From positions 736,443-800,442 of the forward strand of contig MKVM01000001.1 in the NCBI GenBank assembly GCA_001898835.1: DNA of 64,000 bases, written 5' to 3'. Every line of letters begins with the position of its first letter. Position 1 is the stretch's first letter. The stretch comes from Micrococcales bacterium 72-143. GTDB taxonomy: Bacteria; Actinomycetota; Actinomycetes; Actinomycetales; Microbacteriaceae. Below are positions 54,315 through 62,729 of the stretch, in pieces. The position numbers and the translations under genes are program-made. The notes below the pieces were generated by a model, which saw nothing but the letters and a program-made list of their open reading frames with translations, did not search any database and was not told the DNA's origin.

Positions 54315-56902
54315 GGCCGCGCCTCGTTCGCGGGCACGGCCATTACCGTGGTGCTGACGCCGGGTTGTGCAGGGAGCCGGAGGCGCTTGAGCAGGAGGGC
54401 GTTGACGGCGACGATGACGGAGGAGCCGGACATGCTGATCGCCGCGATCTCGGGGGTGAGCATGATCCCGAACGCGGGGTAGAACACGCCGGCGGCGATC
54501 GGGAGGGCGATCGCGTTGTAGCCGATGGCCCAGCCGAGGTTCTGGCGCATCTTCCGCAGGGTGCCCTTGCCGATCTTGAGCGCGATCGCGACGTCCAGCG
54601 GGTCGGAGCGCATCAGGACGACGTCGGCGGTCTCGATCGCGACGTCGGTGCCGGCGCCGATCGCGATGCCGAGGTCGGCTTGGGCCAGGGCAGGGGCGTC
54701 GTTCACGCCGTCGCCGACCATCGCGACCTTCTTGCCCGTCTTCTGCAGCTCGGCGATCTTGGCGGACTTGTCTTCGGGGAGCACGTCGGCGATCACCGTG
54801 TCGATGCCCAGCAGGGCGGCGATGCGGTCGGCGGTGGGCTTGTTGTCCCCGGTGAGCATCGCCACCTCGATGCCCTGCTCGTGCAGGGCGTCGATGGCGG
54901 CTTTGGCGGTGTCGCGAGGGGCGTCGGCGAGGGCGATGACGCCGGCGATCTGCCCGTCGACGGCGAACATGATCGCGGTGCGTCCGCCGTCGGCGAGGGC
55001 CTGCTGCTGGGCGGCGACCGGGGCGATGTCGATCCCTTCGGCGGCCATCAGGCGGGCGTTGCCGAGCACCACCTGGCGACCATCGACGGTCGCGATCGCG
55101 CCCTGCCCGGTGACGTTGCGGAACGCGGTCGCGGTGCGACGGGGGATATCGCGGCTGTCGGCGTACTGCACGATCGCTTTCGCGAGAGGGTGTTCGGATT
55201 CCCGTTCGAGCGCGGCGGCGAGGGAGAGCAGCTCGAGGTCGTCCATGCCGACCGGGAGGTAGTCGGTGACCTCCGGTTCTCCCTTGGTGAGGGTGCCGGT
55301 CTTGTCCAGCACGACCGTGTTGATGTGCGCGGCGGTCTCGATCCCGGACGCGTTCTTGAACAACACACCCCGCTTCGCGCCCAGGCCGGTGCCGACCATG
55401 ATCGCGGTCGGGGTAGCGAGGCCGAGCGCGTCGGGGCAGGTGATGACGACGACGGTGATGGCGAACAGGATCGCCATCGGCAGCTCAGCCCCGGCGAGGA
55501 ACCACACCAGGAACGTCAGGGTGCCGCCGATCAGGGCGACCAGGACGAGCCAGAACGCGGCCCGGTCGGCGAGGCGCTGCCCCGGCGCTTTGGAGTTCTG
55601 CGCCTCCTGCACCAGCTTCACGATCTGCGCCAGCGCCGTGTCGGCGCCGACTTTCGTGGCCCGCACCCGGAGGGTGCCGACGGTGTTCACGGTCGCGCCG
55701 ATCACCTCGGCGCCGGGTGCCTTCTCCACCGGCATGGATTCGCCGGTGACCATCGACTCGTCGACCTCGGATTCGCCCTCCTCGACAGTGCCGTCGGTGG
55801 GGACCTTCGCGCCGGGGCGGATCAGCATCAGATCGCCCGGGACGACCTCGGACGTGGGGATCTCGACCTCGTTGCCGTCGCGGAGGACGACCGCGCGAGC
55901 CGGGGCGAGCTCCAGCAGCCGCCGGATCGCGTCGTTCGCACCGCCGCGGGCCCGCATCTCCACCCAATGGCCCAGGAGCACGAAGGTGGCCAGCACGGTG
56001 GCGGCCTCGTAGAACACCTCGCCGCCGCCTGTCAGAGTGATGATCAGGCTGTAGAGCCAGCCGGCGCCGACCCCGACCGCGACCAGCACCATCATGTCCA
56101 GCGTCCTCGCCCGCAGCGCCCGGTAAGCGCCGTCGAAGAAGATCCACGCCGAGTAGAAGATCACCGGCAGCGACAGGATCAGCATGAACACGTCATCCCG
56201 AATCCCGAACGGGGCCGGCACCTCGAATCCGATCACCTCCCGCCCGATCGGGGACCACAAGGTGATCGGGATCGACAGGATCAGCGCGACCAGGAACCGG
56301 TTGCGCATATCGCGGATCATCGACGCCATCGACATGCCACCGTGGTGCCCACCGTGACCCATCATGTCCTGCGCGCTATGACCCGCCGCGTCGCTCCCAC
56401 CGTGATCGTGCCCGCTAGCGACGGCCGCCCCGGCATGGTCCGCGTGCGCGGCCGCCTCGCCCGCGTGGGCGTGGGCGTGGTCGTCCGAGGCCGAGCCGCT
56501 CGCGTGTTCGGCACCGGCACCGGCGCCGGTGCCGGTGTGATGCCAGTGCGCCTCGGGCTGGTCGGCGGCGGCGTGCGCATCGTGCCCGGCATGCACGCTG
56601 TGGTCGGCCTGCTCGTCGGATCCGGCCCGGCCAGGGTGGGCGTGCGGGTCGTGCGCGGGATCGCAGATATGATCCGGGACGGACTGGCCAGCGCAGTGGT
56701 ACCCGCAGTCGATGACCCACTGCTGCAGGTGCGCGACCGAGGTGGTCTCGGGGTCGTAAGTGACGGTCGCGGTCTGCGAAACCGGGTTCGCGTCCACGCT
56801 GATCACCCCGGGCTGGCGGCCCAGGTGGGCTTCGGTGACGTTCTTCGAGGTCGCGCGGATCATGCCGCTCACCTCGAGGGTCACGGTTCTGTTGTCGCTC
56901 AT
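54311..56902 (-). CDS. P1B copper ATPase with CPD metal motif and His-rich N-terminus
   Basis: The 863-residue pump has an N-terminal HMA-like domain whose CxxC is lost (GMIRATS at 13-19). A His-rich region spans residues 84-190. TGES, DKTGTLT and GDGVNDAP are intact. The transmembrane metal motif is CPD (489-491) instead of CPC or CPH. The His-rich head recalls CopB-type Cu(II)/Ag pumps. ATG 56902 overlaps the phosphoketolase stop by four bases. Confidence 0.88.
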   Translation of the reverse strand: MSDNRTVTLEVSGMIRATSKNVTEAHLGRQPGVISVDANPVSQTATVTYDPETTSVAHLQQWVIDCGYHCAGQSVPDHICDPAHDPHAHPGRAGSDEQADHSVHAGHDAHAAADQPEAHWHHTGTGAGAGAEHASGSASDDHAHAHAGEAAAHADHAGAAVASGHDHGGSDAAGHSAQDMMGHGGHHGGMSMASMIRDMRNRFLVALILSIPITLWSPIGREVIGFEVPAPFGIRDDVFMLILSLPVIFYSAWIFFDGAYRALRARTLDMMVLVAVGVGAGWLYSLIITLTGGGEVFYEAATVLATFVLLGHWVEMRARGGANDAIRRLLELAPARAVVLRDGNEVEIPTSEVVPGDLMLIRPGAKVPTDGTVEEGESEVDESMVTGESMPVEKAPGAEVIGATVNTVGTLRVRATKVGADTALAQIVKLVQEAQNSKAPGQRLADRAAFWLVLVALIGGTLTFLVWFLAGAELPMAILFAITVVVITCPDALGLATPTAIMVGTGLGAKRGVLFKNASGIETAAHINTVVLDKTGTLTKGEPEVTDYLPVGMDDLELLSLAAALERESEHPLAKAIVQYADSRDIPRRTATAFRNVTGQGAIATVDGRQVVLGNARLMAAEGIDIAPVAAQQQALADGGRTAIMFAVDGQIAGVIALADAPRDTAKAAIDALHEQGIEVAMLTGDNKPTADRIAALLGIDTVIADVLPEDKSAKIAELQKTGKKVAMVGDGVNDAPALAQADLGIAIGAGTDVAIETADVVLMRSDPLDVAIALKIGKGTLRKMRQNLGWAIGYNAIALPIAAGVFYPAFGIMLTPEIAAISMSGSSVIVAVNALLLKRLRLPAQPGVSTTVMAVPANEARP

Positions 56903-59352
56903 TTCGGTTCCTTCCCGATGGTGGGGTCGGTGTTGTCGTGGTGGGGCCATTGCCAGTCGGCGACGGCGGGGATGTCGGTGCCGTGCTCACGGGTGTGCTC
57001 ACGGGCATGCAGGCGGGCGTCCTGCAGTTCCTGCCGCAGCTCCGCGTGGCGGGCGGCCAGGCCCGGGACGTGGTCGAGGACGTCGATCGCGAGCCGGTAC
57101 CGGTCGAGGTCGTTGAGCATGACCATGTCGAACGGGGTCGTGGTGGTGCCGCGCTCCTGGAAGCCGTGCACGTGCAGGTTCTGGTGTCCGGCGCGTTTGT
57201 AGGTGAGCCGGTGGATCAGCCACGGGTAGCCGTGGTAGGCAAAGATCACCGGCTTGTCGGGGGTGAAGATCGCATCGAACTCCCGGTCGGGCAGCCCGTG
57301 CGGGTGCTGGTCCTCGGATTGCAGTCGGGTCAGGTCGACCACGTTCACCACCCGCACCTTCAGGTCCGAGATGTGCTCGCGCAGCAGCGCGGCGGCGGCG
57401 AGGGTCTCGAGGGTGGGGACGTCGCCGGCGGCGGCGAGCACCACGTCCGGCTCGGTACCTTCGGTCTCGGTGCCGGCCCAGGGCAGGATGCCGAGCCCGC
57501 GGGTGCAGTGCTCGATCGCCTCGTCCATGCTCAGCCATTGCGGGGCCGGCTGCTTGCCCGCAACCACGACGTTGATGTATCCGGCCGAGCGCAGGCAGTG
57601 GTCGTAGGTGGACAGCAGCGTGTTCGCGTCGAACGGGAGGTAGACCCGGACGATGTCGGGGCTCTTGTTCAGAGCGAGGTCGATGAACCCCGGGTCCTGG
57701 TGGGAGAACCCATTGTGGTCCTGCCGCCACACATGGCTGGAGAGCAGGTAGTTGAAGCTCGGGATCGGCTCCCGCCACGGCACCTCCCGGGCCGCTTCCA
57801 GCCATTTCGCGTGCTGGTTGAACATGGAGTCGACGATGTGGGTGAACGCCTCGTAGCAGTTGAACAGGCCGTGCCGGCCAGTGAGGACGTACCCTTCCAG
57901 CCAGCCCTGGCACTGGTGCTCGCTGAGCACCTCCATCACCCGCCCGGTCGGGGCCAGATGCTCGTCCACCGGCAGTACCGCCGCGTTCCACTGCTTGCCC
58001 GTAGCCGAGTACACGGGCGGGGCGAGCCGGTTGGAGGCGGTCTCGTCCGGGCCGAAGATGCGGAAGTTGTCCGGGTTGTCCCGGATCACCCCCGCCAGCC
58101 ACTCGCCCAGCACCCGGGTTGCCTCGCCGGTCGACGCGCCGCGAGCGGCGGGGTCGACCGGGTGGGCGTGCTCGCGGAAGTCCGGGAGGCGCAGCGGGAC
58201 GGTCAGTTGTCCGCCGTTGCCGGCCGGGTTCGCGCTCATCCGCCGGTCCCCGTCCGGCGCGATCGCGACCGTGGTCGGGCGGGGGGCGCCGGTCACGTCG
58301 AACAGCGAGTCGGGGCGGTAGGACGCCAACCAGTCCTCGAGGATCCGCAGGTGCTGGGGGTTGTCGCGGACCTCGGCCAGCGGCACCTGGTGGGCCCGCC
58401 AGGTGCCCTCCACCGGCAGCCCGTCGATGATCCTCGGGCACGTCCACCCCTTCGGGCTGCGCAACACGATCGCCGGCCACGCCGGCCGCCCCTCCAGCGT
58501 CCCCGCCGCCGCGGCGGCCTTGATGTCCGCGATCCGGTCCAGCACCGCATCCAGCACCGCCGCGAACGCCGCGTGGGACTCGGCCGGGGTTTCCCCATCG
58601 AAGCCGACCGTGACGATGTGGGGGTCGTGGCCGTAGCCGCGCAGCAGCGCGACCAGCTCCTCCTCTGGGATGCGGGACAGCACGGTCGGGTTGGCGATCT
58701 TGTACCCGTTCAGATGCAGGATCGGCAGCACCACCCCGTCCGAGGCGGGGTTGAGGAACTTGTTGCCGTGCCACGCGGTCGCCAACGGCCCGGTCTCCGC
58801 CTCCCCGTCACCGATCACGCAGGCGACCAGCAGGTCCGGGTTGTCGAACGCGGCCCCATAGGCGTGCACGAGGGAGTAGCCCAGCTCACCGCCCTCGTTG
58901 ATCGACCCCGGCGTCTCCGGGGACGCGTGCGAGGGGATCCCGCCCGGGAAGGAGAACTGCCGGAACAACGCCCGCAGCCCGTCTTCGCTGCGGTCGATGC
59001 CCGGGTAGCGTTCGGTGTAGGTTCCGTCGAGGTAGGCGTTGGCGACCATGCCCGGGCCGCCGTGCCCGGGCCCGGTCACATACAGGGTGTTCAGATCCCG
59101 CTCGCGGATGGCCCGGTTCAGGTGGGCGTACAGGAAGTTCAGGCCTGGGGTGGTGCCCCAATGCCCAAGCAGCCGCGGCTTGATGTCGTCCCGGCTGAGG
59201 CGGTGGCGCAGCAGCGGGTTACCCTGCAGGTAGATCTGCCCGATGCTCAGATAGTTCGCCGCCCGCCACCACGCATCCACCGCGTCCAGTGCCGCGGGGT
59301 CGACGGGTCCGGTGCGGCGCGCCCAGCTGCTCGGCGCTGTTGTAGGGGTCAT
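56899..59352 (-). CDS. Phosphoketolase
   Basis: This 817-residue thiamine-diphosphate enzyme splits xylulose-5-P (and often fructose-6-P) into acetyl-phosphate and a shorter sugar. Family segments visible are [56 protein letters not shown] and KQPAPQWLS. The length is normal. ATG 59352 was chosen over a more upstream start. Its place inside a copper operon is unusual. Confidence 0.95.
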   Translation of the reverse strand: MTPTTAPSSWARRTGPVDPAALDAVDAWWRAANYLSIGQIYLQGNPLLRHRLSRDDIKPRLLGHWGTTPGLNFLYAHLNRAIRERDLNTLYVTGPGHGGPGMVANAYLDGTYTERYPGIDRSEDGLRALFRQFSFPGGIPSHASPETPGSINEGGELGYSLVHAYGAAFDNPDLLVACVIGDGEAETGPLATAWHGNKFLNPASDGVVLPILHLNGYKIANPTVLSRIPEEELVALLRGYGHDPHIVTVGFDGETPAESHAAFAAVLDAVLDRIADIKAAAAAGTLEGRPAWPAIVLRSPKGWTCPRIIDGLPVEGTWRAHQVPLAEVRDNPQHLRILEDWLASYRPDSLFDVTGAPRPTTVAIAPDGDRRMSANPAGNGGQLTVPLRLPDFREHAHPVDPAARGASTGEATRVLGEWLAGVIRDNPDNFRIFGPDETASNRLAPPVYSATGKQWNAAVLPVDEHLAPTGRVMEVLSEHQCQGWLEGYVLTGRHGLFNCYEAFTHIVDSMFNQHAKWLEAAREVPWREPIPSFNYLLSSHVWRQDHNGFSHQDPGFIDLALNKSPDIVRVYLPFDANTLLSTYDHCLRSAGYINVVVAGKQPAPQWLSMDEAIEHCTRGLGILPWAGTETEGTEPDVVLAAAGDVPTLETLAAAALLREHISDLKVRVVNVVDLTRLQSEDQHPHGLPDREFDAIFTPDKPVIFAYHGYPWLIHRLTYKRAGHQNLHVHGFQERGTTTTPFDMVMLNDLDRYRLAIDVLDHVPGLAARHAELRQELQDARLHAREHTREHGTDIPAVADWQWPHHDNTDPTIGKEPK

Positions 59353-59401
59353 GGTCGGTCTCGCTCCGATCTGCGACCGGTCCGGCCGCCGTGGATGTTG
59401 G

Positions 59402-60253
59402 TCATGATGCACCCGCCGGGAGGACGGCGGTGGACTCGGTGCCGCGGATCCAGACGATGCCGCGGTCGTCCAGCAGAACGATCGCGCCGTCGGCGGTCGC
59501 GCCGAGCGCCTGGACGGTGCCGGTGGCGGTGCCCAGGCGCGTCCACCCGTCGCCGATCAGGCGCCACAGGCTGCCCTCGGTGTCGACGCCGACGATTCCG
59601 CCGCCCGGATCGGCCTCCAGCAGGTACAGCAGCGGCGCATCCGGGACGGCGGTGAAGGTGGCGCCGGCGTCTCGGCTTTCCTGCACGCCCTGCTGGGTCG
59701 CCGCGTAGAGGGTGCCGTCGGCGGCGACGGCGAGGTCGGCGGCGGGCAGGTCGGCCCCGTCGATCCAGGTGGCGCCGCCGTCGGGGCTCGTGCGCACGGT
59801 GATGGAGCTGGACCCGATCCCGTAGATCGCCCCGGCGCCGCTGGTGGTCAGAACGTGGAAGTCCTCCTGCCCCGTGAACGCGACCGGCTCCCACGACTGC
59901 CCCGCGTCGGTACTGCGCAGCACGCCCAGGTTGGGCGCGCCGAGCTCCGGCGAGGTGGTGGGGCCCGGGTGGCCGGAGGCGTAGAGCATGTCGCCGGCGC
60001 TGGTCAGGCCCATCGCATCGAAGTCATGGCCGCCGACCGGCCCGGTGACGGTGCCGTCCTCGGTCAGCGTGTACAGGCCGGTGTGGGTGCCCAGCAGCAC
60101 CGTGCCGTCTCCGGCGTCGACGATGCCGTGCAGATGTCCGAGGTCCTCCAGGCTCGGGGACGCGGGTGCCGGGGTCGTCGGGCTCGTGCAGCCAGCGAGC
60201 AGCACCAGCGCCGCGACGGCGGCGAGCGTCGTGATCGTGAGACGACGGCTCAT
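59402..60253 (-). CDS. Beta-propeller lipoprotein (F510_1955/BNR-like)
   Basis: The 283-residue protein has a lipobox (LLAGC, Cys22) and a series of sialidase-like repeats ([38 protein letters not shown]), suggesting a six-bladed propeller at the outer face of the membrane. It often accompanies DUF305 and copper genes. Its ATG overlaps the stop of the 32-residue membrane peptide. Confidence 0.8.
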   Translation of the reverse strand: MSRRLTITTLAAVAALVLLAGCTSPTTPAPASPSLEDLGHLHGIVDAGDGTVLLGTHTGLYTLTEDGTVTGPVGGHDFDAMGLTSAGDMLYASGHPGPTTSPELGAPNLGVLRSTDAGQSWEPVAFTGQEDFHVLTTSGAGAIYGIGSSSITVRTSPDGGATWIDGADLPAADLAVAADGTLYAATQQGVQESRDAGATFTAVPDAPLLYLLEADPGGGIVGVDTEGSLWRLIGDGWTRLGTATGTVQALGATADGAIVLLDDRGIVWIRGTESTAVLPAGAS

Positions 60254-60348
60254 GCGATCGCCTGGATGACGAGAACGGTCGCCACGGACAAGATGACCAG
60301 GGCGAGGAAGATGGCCGCGAAACAAGCGGCCAGGGTCCGGGAAGTCAT
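60250..60348 (-). CDS. 32-residue membrane peptide
   Basis: MTSRTLAACFAAIFLALV followed by [14 protein letters not shown] forms one membrane helix. The ATG is preceded by AAAGG, and the stop overlaps the propeller gene start (ATGA), which supports real translation. Possibly a small partner or leader of the propeller lipoprotein. Confidence 0.6.
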   Translation of the reverse strand: MTSRTLAACFAAIFLALVILSVATVLVIQAIA

Positions 60349-60402
60349 GACGGGCCTTTCGACAGTCCGACGCGGCCCGCGACGGCGGGCAGGCGGTCGG
60401 GT

Positions 60403-60443
60403 CTCGGGCGGAGCGCGTCGGGGTAGTGACCGCTCCGCCCGAG
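60403..60443. terminator. Terminator-like hairpin after the DUF305 gene
   Basis: CTCGGGCGGAGCG (60403-60415) pairs perfectly with CGCTCCGCCCGAG (60431-60443), 13 bp, loop 15. It lies between the DUF305 stop and the small peptide gene. Confidence 0.65.
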
Positions 60444-60451
60444 GGTCCGGG

Positions 60452-61075
60452 TCAGAGGGTGGCCAGGATGTCCTGCATCGTGGTGATCTCGGCGGTCTGC
60501 CCGTCGATGATCTGCTTCGCCAGGGCGGCGACGTCCGGGTTCTGCCCGTTGTCGAGCACCATCTGCGCCATCGTGACCGCGCCCTGGTGGTGGGTGATCA
60601 TGCCCTCCAGGAACAGCCGGGTCGCCTCGACACCAGTGGCGGCATCCAGGGCGGCCATGTCCTCCTCGGACATCATCCCGTCGCCGTGGTCCATGCCCTC
60701 CATGCCGCCCATGCCGGACATGGAGTCGTCGTAGGGGATGCCCCAGTCCTCCAGCCAGCCCTTCATGGTCTGGATCTCGGGGTCCTGGGCGGCCTTGATC
60801 TGCTGCGCAAGGTCGACGACCCGCTGGTCGATGCCGTCCTTGCCCAGGATCTGGTCGGCCATCTGGATGGCCTGCTCGTGATGCGGGATCATCATCGTCA
60901 CGAACATCTCGTCCGCGGAATTGAACGAGGCATCGGTGGTGGCTGAGGGGGTGCTGCTGGTCATGCCGCCGGAGCCGTGATCCATGCCGGGCATGGATCC
61001 GGTCGGGGCGCAGCCGGCGAGCACGAGCGCGGCGGTGAGCGCGCCGGTGGTCAGCGCGAGAGTGCGGAAACGCAT
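60452..61075 (-). CDS. DUF305 lipoprotein (CopM-like)
   Basis: The 207-residue protein has a lipobox (LAGC, Cys22) and a Met/His-rich linker. A DUF305 four-helix unit contains the two signatures MMIPHHEQAIQMA and MITHHQGAVTMA. Such proteins bind copper outside the membrane. ATG 61075 is behind AAGGA. Confidence 0.88.
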   Translation of the reverse strand: MRFRTLALTTGALTAALVLAGCAPTGSMPGMDHGSGGMTSSTPSATTDASFNSADEMFVTMMIPHHEQAIQMADQILGKDGIDQRVVDLAQQIKAAQDPEIQTMKGWLEDWGIPYDDSMSGMGGMEGMDHGDGMMSEEDMAALDAATGVEATRLFLEGMITHHQGAVTMAQMVLDNGQNPDVAALAKQIIDGQTAEITTMQDILATL

Positions 61076-61184
61076 GGTGGGTGTCCTTGTCTATCAGTCG
61101 ATGGGGTGAGGTGATTCCTGCGGCCGCGAGCGGGCAGGCCGAAGCATCCTGCCGGCGCGAAGATCGCGCCGGACAGGCCGGGAA

Positions 61185-61673
61185 TCAGGTTCGACTGATC
61201 GACAGAACGAGGAGTGAAGGTGGTCGCGGATGCGGCAGCGCCGCCAGCACGGTACGCCCGTGCAAGCGCAGCAGCGCCAGCGCGGCGCCGAGCCGCGCCA
61301 GCAGCACCGGGGCGAGCAACACGATGGCGGCGGCCAGCAGCGCGAGCACGCACACCATCATCAGCATCGAATGATCCGGCACCCCGCCTGAGGCCCCGCA
61401 ATCCCCCGGGCAATGCTCGGCGGCAACCTCCAAGGCCATCCCGGGGCCGGCACCGAGAGCAGCTGGACCGACGTCCGATGCCATCGCGGGTTCGGCTCCG
61501 TGGCCAGCACTCGCACTAACCGTGGCCGGGGTGCCGTTATGCCCGAAGGTGAGCGTGCCGGTCAGCGTGTGCATGGCCAGCAAGCCAGCGATCAGCAGGA
61601 AGGCGGTCGCGAGGGTCAGCAGCAGCCGGCGCATCCCGAACGGGGCACGCATGATGGCTCGCACGTGGTTCAC
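61185..61673 (-). CDS. DUF6153-like membrane protein
   Basis: From GTG 61673 (GGAGG upstream) the protein has 162 residues, a first helix near 18-38, an external segment with AEHCPGDCGA and a Met-rich PDHSMLMMV, a second helix (LALLAAAIVLLAPVLLARL) and a basic end. The external Cys/His/Met residues suggest metal contact. The gap 61076-61184 holds no gene. Confidence 0.7.
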   Translation of the reverse strand: MNHVRAIMRAPFGMRRLLLTLATAFLLIAGLLAMHTLTGTLTFGHNGTPATVSASAGHGAEPAMASDVGPAALGAGPGMALEVAAEHCPGDCGASGGVPDHSMLMMVCVLALLAAAIVLLAPVLLARLGAALALLRLHGRTVLAALPHPRPPSLLVLSISRT

Positions 61674-61688
61674 AGACGACCTCCTTCC

Positions 61689-61701
61689 TACCTCCAGGGT
61701 A
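61689..61701. promoter_or_regulatory. Possible copper-responsive operator
   Basis: TACC-TCCAG-GGTA is a short dyad upstream of the DUF6153 gene, and its TACCCT on the minus strand could be a -10. It resembles the TACCC/GGGTA half-sites of CsoR/RicR operators. The match is weak. Confidence 0.3.
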
Positions 61702-61834
61702 CCCCGGCGCGCATCAGCGTCGTTGGCGTCGTCCACCCGGTGGGCACTCGAACGCTCCCACTTAGCCTGCCCACCCGCCCGATGCCGTGCCACAGGCGAA
61801 CGTCCCGCATTGGGACGAGCGCGCTGGAGCGCGC

Positions 61835-62416
61835 TCATCGGGTGCGGCCCCCGGCGCGGTGCGCCTTCTCCATCAGGGCGAGCAACCCGAGGGTGTCGTC
61901 CTTGATCTGGGTGCGGCCGACCGTGGCCCAGTTGTGCTGCAGATACTGGCGCAGGTAGTCGAGGATGTGCTCGAGCGGGACGGTGTGCCAGTTGCCGGAC
62001 CGGTTCGGGTGGGTCGTGTTGCCGAACGCGACCGTGCGGATCAGGTGCCCTTCCGGGGCGACGACCTGCCCGGTCCTCAGCAGCTCCTGCACCAGTCCGG
62101 GGGCGTCGGAGGCGGCGCAGCACCCGAAGCGGGCGAACGCGGCTTCCAGCACAGCCGGGTCCCGCATCGCCGGGTTCAGCTTCGGGGCGCCCTCCTTCAC
62201 TTCCCCGACGATCATGTCCGGCACCCCCGGTCGGGCGCCCAGCACGGGGTCGGGGTCGTCGCCTAGGGCGTGGTGCAGCCGCACGGCGAGGATGTCCAGG
62301 TCGGTGACGGTGCGCGGCCCGCCCGTGCCGGTCGCGTCCAGCACCGCGTATTCGGCGACGGTGAAGTAGCCGTTGACCCGCAGGTACGCCTGCACCAGCC
62401 CGACCGCCGTATCCAC
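61835..62416 (-). CDS. Hypothetical protein with PD-(D/E)xK-like motif
   Basis: The 193-residue protein contains DLDILAVRLHH and PDMIVGEVKEG, a pattern seen in restriction-type nuclease folds (D, then ExK). It also has a late region resembling helical adaptor ends (ILDYLRQYLQHNWATVG). It has no signal peptide. Its place in the copper island does not explain a nuclease; the function is unknown. Confidence 0.6.
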   Translation of the reverse strand: MDTAVGLVQAYLRVNGYFTVAEYAVLDATGTGGPRTVTDLDILAVRLHHALGDDPDPVLGARPGVPDMIVGEVKEGAPKLNPAMRDPAVLEAAFARFGCCAASDAPGLVQELLRTGQVVAPEGHLIRTVAFGNTTHPNRSGNWHTVPLEHILDYLRQYLQHNWATVGRTQIKDDTLGLLALMEKAHRAGGRTR

Positions 62417-62447
62417 TTCGCGCGCCGTCCTTCCTCTGTGACGCGGG

Positions 62448-62702
62448 TCAGGCGGCGTGCGTGTAGCGGGCGGGGTCAGCGTCGAACAGCGGCCCGCAGT
62501 CGGCGCAGCAGAACCAGTACCGGCTGCCCTGATAGTCGCGGAACAGGCCGCGCTGCTCGGCCCAGGCCGGGTCGACCTGATTGCCGGGCATCACCGGACA
62601 GGTCACCAGGTTCGTCGCCCCGGCCGGCGGCTCATGATGGTGATGCTCATGCGCACCGTGGTCGTGGTGATCGTGCGACCCGTGCTCGTGGTCGTGGGAC
62701 AT
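62448..62702 (-). CDS. His-rich YHS-like metal-binding protein
   Basis: Starting at ATG 62702 behind AAGGAG, the 84-residue protein has an N-terminal run of alternating His/Asp/Glu (residues 2-24). A YHS/TRASH-like domain follows with CPVMPGN and FCCADCGPLFD. It probably chaperones copper or silver in the cytoplasm. It lies just downstream of the CPC-type ATPase. Confidence 0.82.
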   Translation of the reverse strand: MSHDHEHGSHDHHDHGAHEHHHHEPPAGATNLVTCPVMPGNQVDPAWAEQRGLFRDYQGSRYWFCCADCGPLFDADPARYTHAA

Positions 62703-62729
62703 GGTGGTTCTCCTTCTCAACGGGATGGG

